Of a stretch of 64,000 bases of DNA, positions 34,401-45,400 are shown piece after piece. Numbering within the stretch: position 1 is the first letter of the stretch; each line of letters opens with the position of its first letter. Position numbers and translations under genes: made by a program. Origin of the DNA: Grifola frondosa (lineage: Eukaryota; Basidiomycota; Agaricomycetes; Polyporales; Grifolaceae); NCBI GenBank assembly GCA_001683735.1, contig LUGG01000005.1, forward strand, positions 2,046,001 to 2,110,000. The letters are read 5' to 3'. The notes under the pieces were generated by a model, which had not been told where the DNA came from, ran no database searches, and saw nothing but the letters and a program-made list of their open reading frames with translations.

Positions 34401-36451
34401 CGTCTGAACCTGCTATCGGAATGTGCATTATATTCAGGAGCATGGGGTGGAGTGTCGGACCGGAAAGAACTGTCCCGGAGTAGACATACGGACCGGGGCA
34501 GACATCCGGATGGAATGGTCATTCCGGAGTATAGGTTGACTGTCCGGATGACAAAGGCTATCACTGGTGTTCAAACAATGAGTCAAATGAGATCTTTGAT
34601 GTCACAATATGAGTGGACATTGCAGCCCAATAAGTGGAAGAATGCTCAGAGCCTTCTGGCCGGACTGTAATCATGTACTCCGGCTGGACTGCAAATACAG
34701 CAAGATGAACAGGTCCGGCCGGGTCCGGCTGGCCTGTGATAACAGCCTAAATTCATACCTGGCTGGCCTTTGGGCACAGCATATAGACTGAATGGGTTCA
34801 ACCTACTCCCCGGTGTAGGTCGTACAGATGGTGAAAGTGTTGAGCGTGGATGGGCGGCAGCAAACCCTTTCGCATCGAGCAGCAAGGAGATGGGCCCTGG
34901 ATCACGGCGTGACCTCTTGGATGACATATTTGCTGCACACAACTGGAGGAAGACATGCCAATTTCGTAAGCAAATTGCTATTCCCTTCTGCAAATTATTG
35001 GCTGACTTCTCTTGAGCATCTTCACTTCTTGCCAAGATCAAGGCAGCAGTTCCCGAACGCAATGAACACGTCGCAGCTTTCGAAGAATTTACGTCATCTT
35101 TGCCCCCACAAAATGTTGCGGAATGGACGGCGCTTGTAGAGGCTTGGGAGCACGATCAGAGTGCCCCAAACCCGTTTGAGATCACTCACCACAGTCAGTA
35201 CTACATGAGTGCTTCCAGACAGCTTTATTGACATCTGATTGATAGCTATCACGCAAGCGGCAGTGCGTCTCGAACTCGCTCAAGAGGATGCCGCACGATT
35301 GAAAGATGGTACCACGGTTGTTGTGCACGAACAGATTTCGGGCAGCACCATGGTTCTGACTGGGCTGGAACTCGAAGAGCATCAGTAAGTAAGCATGGCA
35401 TATAACCTGTACATGGCTGATAAAAGCCTAGGCGCCGTCTACGCGTGGATCTCGCTGCAGCTAGCGAAAACATGACCAATCTTCAGCATGCAAAACTGCT
35501 TGAACGTCAAACGGCTCTTCAGCGGAGGATCGATGCATGGTTCGAGATCCAGCAATTGTACATGCCTGCACTCGCTCGTCTACGTTCACGTAACAACACA
35601 ACAGAGACTGCTGTGCAAGCGCAAAATGTTTCACTCCTATTGCCAGCAGCCGCGTCACGCGACATTGTTTGCGATCCTTTTCTTCTTGACTATGAGTGGC
35701 GGCTGCGCTACTCTAATGCATTTGAAAACCTGGCTGATCTTCGACGTCATCTCCAACTAAGGGACCACCTCTGCAAATTCAAGGCTCAGTTCATTCGGGG
35801 CCAGCGGCCAAATACTCGTGCGAGGAGTATTGTCAACACTATTCAAGAAAGGATCCATGCAGACGTTGCTCGATATCGGATCAATCATGCCGCACTCACC
35901 TCACTTGCTGTGACCTTGAATAGGTCTGATTGGCAAAGGACACTTCATCCCCTTGCAGATGCGGATGTTCGATTCATTGCTGATGGTGAAGAAGATCAGA
36001 CAGAGGGACGGAGAACAATGTCGTGGATTTGGCGGACATCACCGTCTGAAAGTGGCACCACTGAAGGCCTGCAAGAATGTGAGTGAACCATTACTAATAC
36101 TGTCTTTATGTCACTAATAATCTTACAGCCCTGCGAGTGGAATGGTGCAAGGCTCGTGCCCGCGCTCATCGCTGGATGGAGGAGGTCGACCTTCTGGAGG
36201 AGGAGATGCGCCGAGTGAAGGCCTTCCATGCAGAGCGTTCCAATTGGTGGTTGGAGCAGAGTGGCACACGAACATCGTTGGCTTCCGACCTCGCAGAAGG
36301 TGTTACAGCCTATGCCCAGCGACAGGCCGTGATATGCAGGTCAATGCATGATCATTGTGACCATACATGGCGTGACGTTCAGCAGTGGCTCACCGTCAGC
36401 AGCTTGAGCATTTCTGTAACAAGTGGTTCAATCTTAGACGATTCTGTGTAG
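31495..36451 (+). pseudogene. KDZ transposase gene with CxC2 cysteine cluster, interrupted
   Basis: The gene starts near ATG 31,495 (MPIAMASRLKHWL). The CxC2-type cluster reads LCPVCGIAEATLRCSDC, LLCAGCTISRHLANPVHRV. Then come VWTGTYFQQTSLKALGLRVQ, FRLLETFHLLSVQTKISGFE, ARRTDNTG, REWRHLKMLKRAGRGLD, AVLCTACPHPGVNIPPNW, MDANFRLKRKK (first catalytic-type Asp), YDIACQW (second) and, beyond the insertion, LLPGVGRTDGESVERGWAA and SSSKEMGPGSRRDLLDDIF. The C-terminal part carries SWIW and LRVEWCKARARAHRWMEEVD. KDZ elements (Kyakuja-Dileera-Zisupton) are DNA transposons expanded in basidiomycetes. Breaks: one-base shifts near 32,420 and 33,175, and a 1.3-kb insertion at 33,487. Confidence 0.85.
33487..34797. 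mobile_element. 1.3-kb insertion in the KDZ gene with 9-bp target duplication
   Basis: TCAACCTAC occurs at 33,478-33,486 and again at 34,798-34,806. Removing the insert plus one copy joins ...YSLN to LLPGVGR in frame, as expected for KDZ proteins, so both edges are well defined. Terminal repeats are short and imperfect (CACACCTTTCAGTG against ACCCATTCAGTC on the complement). Both subterminal 250-bp regions are crowded with variants of GYCCGGCCGG. The interior has a 86-residue open frame (33,824-34,084) with no recognised domain. No transposase was seen. Confidence 0.75.
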
Positions 36452-36879
36452 CTATCTTCTCACCGGAAGCAGCTGTGTTTTCTGCCGTTTGGTCGGATTC
36501 ACTCATTTTTACTCTGGCGCTGATTCCTCTTTCACGGACATTCTGTACAATACTATTATTCTGCTATCCATAGCCATTGATGTTTGTACAATCAAGTTGC
36601 TGTTCCTGAATGATATATCAAGTGCATATGAAATATACAGTCTGCACGCCTTGTTCTGATTCCTGAAAGTGAGCCACCCCTGCTGGCGCTAGTCTGTTGC
36701 TGTCACTTTAATATTTGTTGCTCTGGGCTGGATGGGAAGTTTTATTCAGAACGAGATTGCTCCGTGCAAAGAAAACGGTCACCAACATGCCCGCGCCTAC
36801 CGAAACTTGGAGACATTTTGGGCGTAGTCAGTGCTGCCCCGCCCGCCAGTCCGAATTCCACCTGAGAGATCCAGAACTA

Positions 36880-36970
36880 TCAAATCACGTGCACCCGCCG
36901 TACGAACTTTGAGCCCAGATTAGGCGCGCTCAAACTTCAGAGTTCGTACGGCGGGTGACGTGATGAGCAC
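36880..36970. repeat. Perfect-stem hairpin of about 27 bp
   Basis: CACCCGCCGTACGAACT near 36,893 is mirrored by AGTTCGTACGGCGGGTG near 36,941 around a short loop. It lies 430 bp after the KDZ stop and could be an element end or a terminator-like structure. Confidence 0.6.
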
Positions 36971-37244
36971 TTGTTGACAGGCGTGCTCTATTTGGTCTAT
37001 GCCTCACTCGCCTTCCATCGCCAGCACCACCCTCCACGACGCCGGATGCCCACCAGGGATCCCGCACATCGCCTACCACGGGCAACCTCGATATCGACAT
37101 TGAGGTATGCCTGCCTATTGCCCACCAATCCCGCCGCACCCCCATCTGCACCACGGAATGACAGCAGTGGCCCAACCCGCGCACAGTCGTGCTCGTGCAC
37201 GCCTCGTACACGACTGGTGTTCCTCCGTTCGCTCGGTCCCCAGT

Positions 37245-38130
37245 TTCTCAGGCAGCGCCCCGCCCGTGCAACCACCTCCCGCTCCTCTCCTTCTTTGCAA
37301 CGCTCTTCTCGCTCGAGCTGGATGACCCCGCGCTTCACCTGCTCAGGCATTCCTCCGTTCGCTTGTTGCCAACCCGTACATCCATCTCCCGCTTCTCTCC
37401 TTCTTTACTATGCTATTCTCGTTCGAGCTTGATGACCCTGCACTCTACTTGCTTATGCCCTCCAAGGCGGACGCAGAGACATTCCTCGCTCCCCATTCCA
37501 AGCCGCCGCAAGCCGCCACAACTCGCACACGCAGCCGCTCCCAGCAGACCTCTTCGTCTCGGTCGCCGTTTCCCACCGGCTTTGCATACATGCCTCGGCG
37601 CCGCACGGCGCAATAACGCGCAGGTCCTGCATCTTATTATAATATCTGCTACAAGTAGACGTATGTGATATGTCTCTTCGTCTCAGTCGCCATTGGCCAC
37701 CGCGCTTTACCTGCTCATTTTATCACGTCCTTCTCGCTCGAGTCCCACCCGTGCAACCCCTCCGCTCCTCTCCTTCTTTGCAATGCGCTTCTCGCTCGAG
37801 CTGGATGACCCCGCGCTTCACCTGCTCAGGCATTCCTCCGTTCGCTCGTTGCCCACCCGCACATCCATCTCCCGCTTCTCTCCTTCTTTACCACACCAAT
37901 GACCCTGCGCTCTACCTGCTCATGCTCTCCGGGGCGGACGCAGAAGCATTCCTCGCTCCCCCGCTGCAAGCCGTGACAACTCGCACACGCAGCCGCTCCC
38001 AGCAGACCTCTTCGTCTCGGTCGCCGTTTCCCACCGGCTTTGCATACATGCCTCGGCGCCGCACGGCGCAATAACGCGCAGGTCCTGCATCTTATTATAA
38101 TACCTGCTACAAGTAGACGTATGTGATATG
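37245..38130 (+). repeat. Tandem duplication, period about 460-480 bp
   Basis: GCTCGAGCTGGATGACCC at 37,311 recurs at 37,794, and CAATAACGCG at 37,611 recurs at 38,069. Both copies keep a short open frame ending FPTGFAYMPRRRTAQ followed by a stop. The sequence is C/T-rich and no family is recognised. Confidence 0.75.
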
Positions 38131-38159
38131 TGTATGTAGATAAAATAAAAACATGCATG

Positions 38160-38560
38160 CCAATGTATCGTGATATACAACAGAAGAAAGGATGTATCAT
38201 GATATATAGCAGGAAGACAGAATACCGTTATATGGTGCAGAGACGCCGGCACGATTGAGAAGATGGCGCCATGATCGAGAAGATGCCAGCGCGATTAAGT
38301 AGATCTGAGGCACAACATAGAAGCCCTGGGCGGACGCAGGCGCACAGAGCCTGACGCATATAGCAAGAGGGCGGGGGACGAGCTCAACGTTCAAGACGAC
38401 GCCAGGAGGTCTCCGGTTCAGGCGGCCGGATAGTACTCAAATGGGGAATCCGAGACGCGGAGGGGTCCGGTGGAGACCAATTAGGTAGGTGACTCAATGG
38501 TAAGGTGCCGATGTATCGCTACAGTAGACAGTCGATGTATCGGCCCAGTGTACAAGTACA
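38160..38560. repeat. Dispersed GATGTATC-type motifs
   Basis: GATGTATC variants occur at about 38,163, 38,193, 38,509 and 38,533. They resemble motifs at 24,085-24,145 and in the 85-bp repeat at 31,158, so a small dispersed repeat family marks this mobile region. Confidence 0.45.
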
Positions 38561-38899
38561 CTGGTATATATATTACGGCCTGCGTACAATTGTATTATGG
38601 TATGTATCGTTGTGCATCAGCAAAACTCGAAACACTCTGATTTCCTCTGAATGACTCTGTTTCATCTGAGTGTCTGAACCATCAGACCATTCCAGACGTA
38701 ACAGAGGTTTCATAAGCCCTTGTCGTCTGAAAGCTCTGAAGCCTCTTGATGGTCTTCAGCAGAAGCTTCAGAGCTTCAGAACAATAAGAATATCCAGACA
38801 CAGCTCAGATTTCAGATGGAATAGAGCCTCAAGATTTATTTACAGACTGCTCAGAGCTTACAGATTGCCTAGATTATAATTTAGCTACTTGTACATAAT

Positions 38900-40470
38900 G
38901 TCTGACAGCACCTCCGCAATCAGCACCGACAACACAAAGTGCTCCAACACGTACGTGCGCCGCCTGTTAGCCACGGTATGTTTGCGTCCGACGGCGTGAT
39001 ACGAGCGGCTGCCTAAGTACGTCGTAGTCCCGCGCAGATGAATGCCTCGTTCGCACCGGCATTGCAGCTGATAACGGAGCCCGCAACGTAGAGCAGCGTG
39101 TCCATGAAGAGGGAATGACGTACGCACCCTTAGAAGCGGCCGCAGGCAGCTGTACAACTGCGTACGCGTCGATGCCATTTGCCTAGATAGCAATAGACTT
39201 CATGCTGTGGAAGATCAGTGAGTAGGCGACGATACGCGAGAAGATGAGGTCGTACGCTGTGCACGTGTAGAATATTTCCGCAGCGCGGGAGTTGAGCACG
39301 GCCTGCCGGCGCCGCTGGACCATCGTGCTCGCAAGCATAAGCTTCGACGCACGCTCCGAGCTGCCTCTGACGTCGAAGACGCCTGTGCAGCACGGTTGGC
39401 GTTCGCCGCCTGTAGTGTACGAGCTGATGGTAAATGTGTAAGCATACTTCTCGCCAGATGCGTTGAGTGTGATGTCCGTGCGTACCATGCTTGCGACATC
39501 TCGAGAGTAGACGAGGGAGTTCGAGTAGGTGATCCCGGCAAGGTTGAGCACAACGTCCGCTGGCATGCGCGCGAGGTGCTCAAGCATGAGCTGTGTGCCG
39601 GCCGCTGTGAGTTCGTGGTATACCGAGGCTGGGCACAACGCGAAGCCAGATACCTTATGGCCTTCGACTAGGTCTGCAAGGAGGCTGAAAGGCGTCTCGA
39701 ACACACCGTCGACGCCCTCCGCAGAAGGCAAGCCAACACAGGAGTCAAGCAGGGAAAAGCGGGGCTTGGGGAGTGTCGAAGCGAGCGCGGCAGCAGCGGG
39801 CGTTCTCCTCGAAGGTCACCCAATAGCGCATGCCGGCGAAAGGATACAGCGGGAGGTCCACGAGATAGACGCGAGGGCATTGAAGACCTTGTGCCACGCG
39901 ATATCATTGGCAACGGGGAGCGCGTACAGTCCAGCTAGGGCAGCACAAAGCACGGCGAAGTCGGAGGTATCCATACGTAGCGAGGGGAGGAGCAAGGGTG
40001 TGCGCGCGCATCCCTGGAGGCAGCGCAGCATCGGGAACGTCGTGGGGTGCGGACCGATCTCGATGCATGCTGTGACCTAGTCGTGAATTCGGGGCCGCAC
40101 ACAGCAACCAGCCATAGCGCATCATCCGGTTTCAGCACCCCGACGGTGACCAGCCCAAGGCTAGTCAAAAAGAGAAAAAACACACTCACAAACGGCACGC
40201 GCTCATGCAGCTCCACGCCCATCCCGATGTACTACCCGCCCTGCCCGCTGAACGCAAACAGCACCTTCGCCCGCTCCCTGCCCTTCTGCAGCACGACCTC
40301 CACTATCTGTGTGTTGCGCAGGTTCCCGAGGAGCTCCACGGCAGAGCAGCTGGTGACTGCCACGCGGTGCGGGAAGAGCTTGCGCCGCGCAGTGTTGGAG
40401 TATGCAGTGTCCATGAGCGCGAGCGCATCGTGCGGAGCATCCTCAAGTTGAGCAATGGGTGCCGCTAAGG
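38900..40470 (-). pseudogene. Non-reducing polyketide synthase fragment (partial AT and PT domains)
   Basis: Read from 40,470 downwards: LMDTAYSNTARRKLFPHRVA, VLFAFSGQGG, then an in-frame TAG (40,229-40,231) where Gln is usual, and YIGMGVELHERVPF. After an intron-like gap comes CIEIGPHPTTFPMLRCLQG, so the acyltransferase catalytic centre (GHSxG region) is missing. Next is YWVTFEE and the product-template domain with LVEGHKVSGFALCPASVYHE, whose His is the family's catalytic position, and IFYTCTAYDLIFSRIVAYS. No ketosynthase, ACP or thioesterase is present. In intact enzymes AT loads malonyl units and PT guides cyclisation of aromatic polyketides. This copy cannot work. Confidence 0.8.
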
Positions 40471-41599
40471 CCGCTGGAACAACCTAGTGATAAGTGATGG
40501 GAAGTGGGGAGAGTGGATGAGAGAACGAGGTGCGCGATGCAGCCTAAGGTGAGTGAGAGCGTGAGAGTACGAAACGAAGTTGAACTTGCGCGCTTCGAAC
40601 TTCTCAGTTCTGGCGTTCGGTGGCTGCCGCCTCACGTTCGAGTCCACTTCCACCTCCATGACTCGCTGTCATACCTTGGCCCTCAGGCGTGTCTCTCTAC
40701 TTGCTCTTGGTCTCCGTCGGTTGGTTTTCACTTACCTGGTCTGTCACCCCTGCATATCCCTATGAGCGTACATGCCTGCGCCCGTTGCCAACACCCCGCA
40801 CTGCGCTCCTTACACCCACCTCTCGTCCACGCTCCATGTCTGCGCCCCCACTGCACTGCAGTGCACGCCTGTGCCAGTGCTCGTGCCTGCACCCATGCCT
40901 GCCCGACTCATCCGCGCTCACACCCCGCGCGCACCCATCGTACGTGCCCGCCCTGCGCACTGCACCCCTCGTAAGTATTAGCTCTGATATCATCCGCCAT
41001 CACACCATTTTATATCGTGTGCGCATATCCAGGCAGACGCATCTTACCTCCCCCGCGTCCTGCGCTGTAGACGAGCAGCCCCGTCCGCACCATCTCTGTC
41101 GTTCTCGTCGTTCCCGTTTATCACCTGTCTGCCTTCCTAAGACCCGGCACCGGCCATTCACCCTGCGGCCGTGCACATCCCGTGTGCTCGTTCTAGTCCA
41201 GCCCGCATCCCCGTCCACATTCGATGAGCGCAGTCCTCAACCCGACGAGTAGAGTTGTTCGACGTCATGCTGAACTCGCCAAACGCAACGCGGACACCTC
41301 ATTGGCCGGCTTCTTCCTTTCCCCCACTGACACAGCTTGAAAGCTGCCATTCGGGCAAGCATTCTGTGCGACCCGCATCCACACATTTTCAACTCCTCCA
41401 CGCAAACCGTCGATCGATGCGCGTCCTGCACATACCCCATCCTAGATGCGTCTGACCGCACGATCAAAACCCCCCGCGTGTGTACGATATCTCTGTCGTT
41501 CTCCTCGTTCCCTCACCTGTCCGCCGACCTGAGACCTGGCACCACGCATCCACGCTACGCCCGTGCACACAGGGTGCGTATGTTCTAGTCCAATCCACG

Positions 41600-41860
41600 T
41601 TTGTGTTTGCGTTCACGTTCTAGTCGGTGCGCTGCAGACGGCGGAGGAGAAGATGATCCAGGGCGGCGTCGCGGACGTCGTGTCGCACTTCGACTCGCGC
41701 TTTCGACTCTTACATACCAACCTGTGGTATTCTTATATATGCAGGACCTTACATTTAGCCAATACCTCGCGCTGCTGACTGTCGCTGATGCATTCGTGGT
41801 GACGAGTCTGAGAGATGCTATGGCGCTGAGGCCCTGCGCATGATTTGGCGGACACTGGTA
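41600..41860 (+). pseudogene. Trehalose-6-phosphate synthase (GT20) fragment
   Basis: One frame reads ALQTAEEKMIQGGVADVVSH and FDSRF; the adjacent frame then continues STLTYQPVVFLYMQDLTFSQ, YLALLTVADAFVVTSLRDAM and AL. These are the consecutive conserved segments of fungal trehalose-phosphate synthase-type proteins, separated by a frame change near 41,700. Only about 75 codons remain. It lies in the TIR element, on the strand opposite to the polyketide synthase fragment, and no other part of the gene was found in the window. Confidence 0.75.
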
Positions 41861-42486
41861 CCCGCCCATGCCTGCCGATAACCCGCGCTTCGTGCGCCCC
41901 GCCCAGATCTCCCCGCTATCTCGCCCGCAGCGGCCTATGCGCACCTGCAGGAGGCCGTGTAGTCCTACGGTTGCGACTCGTGCTTCACCGTCACCAACGC
42001 GGCATGTGTCCACCTCTGGCACACTGTCTGAGTTGTATGGAATCTCTTTGTGATCTGTGAGTTCTGATTTTAGTCTCGGATCAGAGGACCCAGAGTGACA
42101 AGAAGATCCATACAGAATTGAGATGTTCTTATTGGTTTGGACAGTCTGGATTGTCTTAAAATTCTTATGGAATGAGTGCTGAAATTCTGGTCTGGATTAG
42201 CTGATTGCTCTGTACCCTCTGTAATGCTTCTGGACTTGTCTGGACTGTAGATATGTAATAATACATTACCTTGTTCTGGGTTATCTTAAATGTCTGAATC
42301 CCTCTGATTTTTCTGAGAGATCTTTTTCGTCTTAAATAAGATACTCCAGACACATTCAGACGAATTCAGACGAATTCAGACGAACTCAGACACACTCGAG
42401 TTTCCTGATGTGCCAGGATCTTGTGAGCAGTTGTGGTCTTTCTGACCCCACTACGAGGCACATTCCAGACGCCTTGATGCAACGCA

Positions 42487-45400
42487 ATGTCTTGCTTTAG
42501 GTCCATATGTCGTGGATGCTTTACTTCGTCGAATGCAGCCGCCTACGACTCCGATGCTGAGGCGAATCCGTCCAACTCATCGCAACACGTACTCAAGACC
42601 AAGACCATGGAGTCCCCTACAAATGTAGTCACTACCAACGCGACACTGGACTCTTCTCTCCTTAGTGGACTGCGAAAATGCACCACACATCCCATTCGGC
42701 TCCAGTCCAACGGCGGTCTCTATGTCACTGATACTTGCAGCAGGGTTGGCAATGGTAGGGGTGCTACTTCATGCACCACCAATCCGACCTCCGGCGCAGT
42801 AACTGCAGTGACGTCCAAAGCAGAGGCTGGCACTGTACACCTTCCCCAACTAGCAACAGGTGCACTCGACGTGATGGTTGATAATTCCAATGGAGCGCCC
42901 AGCCATTTCTCTTCGCACCATGCTGCTAGCCTGGCAATATCTCCTTCCACATCACCTGTAATGCTCATCAATCGTGATCCAAGTCCTGCGATGGACGACT
43001 CGACTGCAGCGGGTGATAAAGGACTAGTGATGGGAGTCAATGGAGGGGTGCCGATACGCATCCTCTCATCGAAATGGTGGTCATGCCTACCTCTGCGGTC
43101 GATGATGCTGATGTCGTGAACAATCCTTATGGCGCGGACCCACGTATGACCCAAAATTGGCCATATGCATTTCTTGGCTTGTCCAAGGACCTTATTGAGA
43201 TGGGTGGACAGTCATCGGACACTGTGCCGGTGGTTGACCTTAAGCGGGTGGCGGAACCTTTGGCGCTTCTCATGCAAAACAGTATGGTGAGTCGATTACG
43301 CACACCATCGGAACAAGATGTATAGCTCATTCGCGACTTTCCACGGTAGCAAATGATGGAGAACAATGATAATATACAAACTCTCACGGAAGACCTCAAC
43401 GCGATCGCGCAAATCATTCTCGCAGACCAATCGATGAACCGGATCGAATATATGAAGAAGTGAGCATCTGTTCCTTCATACACATACACAGTGTTGATAT
43501 TCGCCTGATAGAGTTCTATCGGAAAGCAAGAATGAAGCCAGAGAAGCAGAGAATTGTTCTCGCTTCACGAAATTGATATGGAGTGATCAAAATGCGAAGA
43601 TCTTGGAAGACCTGAAGGAGCAAGTGAACAACGCATGTCGTAAGTTTGAGGCAAGTATCTTCATCGTTAGACATCTGAGACGCGTACGCAAAGTACTCAT
43701 ATAATGCGCAGACTGCAAGGGGGATTGCGACGGATAGGATGGTGGACAAGATTGCGACGGAATTGTCTCATATGATGCAAGCCTGTAATGTGAGCGATAA
43801 TATTTTCAATGTCACGCTGTCGCATCTCACACTCTGTTCATATATAGACGCTTCGGGAACAATGTACTTTCTACTTCCTTCATCAATTGACGTCGCCTGA
43901 GTCCCCATTACTATAGTTTCAAGTAAAAAACTTCCTTCTGCAAAGGCCTTACGGTAGGTCGGGGTACATGAGCCATTGTACTCCGTCGTTCTGATTCTGA
44001 ATGTACGCAGAAACTTTACGATGAATGGCATCAACGATGTGCGTACTTTGACAGGCGAAGCCATAACCAATTGCTGACGTCTACTTCCAGACGTGGAGCA
44101 GGTACTCAAGGACTTGCCGCATGCTGACGCTAGCTACAGAGCATTCGTACACAGTTCCAAATCAGGTGTGCTCCCAGGAACTCGGGCCGCGTTGCTTCAG
44201 GAACTCGAAGACTGGGCCGATGGATGGTGCGACGATCTCAAAGAGAAGCCGGTATACATCCTCAGCGGCGCTGCTGGAATGGGGAAGTCCACGATCGCGT
44301 ATGAGATGGCGCGCCGCCTGGATGAACGACATCTTCTAGGCGCATCTTTCTTCTTCCTTCGCGGCGCCGAAGATCTCAATTCGACACGTCTTTTCTTCTC
44401 GACGATTGTCTATCAGCTTGCGCTCTTCAATGCAGTGTTTTGCGACTACATCCTGGCTGCAGCGAAATCCCATGTTGCGCATGGTACTCAGCGGATGGAG
44501 TTGGTGGTAGACGAGCTCATCACAGAGCCGCTAAATAAGATCCCTGATCCGCAAAGTATTTCCCCTATCGTCATCGTGATAGACGCAGTCGATGAATGTA
44601 CGGATGAAGCGCAAGAGAGCGCGTACCGCACATGCTACACCTCCTTCTGAGGTGTGTTCTCGCTCTCAAGGTACCTCTCCGGATCTTGATCACGACCCGA
44701 CCGGAACTCCACATCGAGGAATGCGCTAGAATCCGCGGAATTCAAAAATATCACGAGACCATTCAATCTCCATACAATTCATCCCCAGGTTATCGACAAG
44801 GACATCGAGCTCTACATCGAGAAGCATATGGGCGAAAACGAATGGACGAGAGTGCTCCTAGAGCGGCGCGCCGACGCTGCATTTCAGCTGGCGCAGAAGG
44901 CAGAGGGGTTGTTCATCTATGCTAAGGTCGTGGTCGACTTTTTGACCCGCAGGCGCCAACTTGCCCAGCATTACTTCGATGCGCTGATCGCAGAATCCTC
45001 CGAGTCGAACGTTCACCAGGATGCAGCCCTGGCTCCACTAGATGTGCTCTACACTGCGGTCTTGGAGAGCGCATTTCCCGATATTCGAACGGATAGATGT
45101 CTTCAGGCGCAGATGCAGGATGTTCTTGGATGCGTTGCAATCCTGCAAGATCATGTATCACCTAGAGTCTTACATTCCCTGGTCGGCATCGAAGTAGCAG
45201 CAGTTGAGTTGGTCGTTGATTATCTTCGGGCCATCATCATATTCGACAAGACATGCAAGACATCAGATGCGAAGATTCATCCTCTCCACGCCAGCTTCCC
45301 CCAATTTCTTCTTGACGAGAATCGCTGCATGAATAAGCTGTTCTGGGTCAATTCTTGCGCACAGAACAGTCGTTGGGCCGCCGCGTGCCTTTCGACGTTG

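Larger units (their letters stand above)
38615..42410. mobile_element. Pack-type element with terminal inverted repeats and gene fragments
   Basis: The left end CATCAGCAAAACTCGA (38,615) is mirrored by the right end TCGAGTTTCCTGATG (ending 42,410), and the similarity continues for about 35 bp through the first TCTGA motifs. Both subterminal zones (38,630-38,880 and 42,050-42,390) are crowded with TCTGA/TCAGA, TCTGG and CAGAC motifs, as in CACTA-like elements. A 2-bp TG on each side could be the target duplication. Inside are a polyketide synthase fragment and a trehalose-phosphate synthase fragment on opposite strands, but no transposase. This fits gene capture by a non-autonomous element. 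Confidence 0.6.

Noticed and set aside
36971..37432. 153-codon Pro/Arg/Ser-rich open frame
   Set aside because: Composition-driven and overlapping a tandem duplication; no domain and no splice context.
40504..41252. Long plus-strand open frames rich in Pro, His, Arg and Cys
   Set aside because: C-rich low-complexity DNA in several frames, no motif, no conserved start; left as unexplained interior of the Pack-type element.
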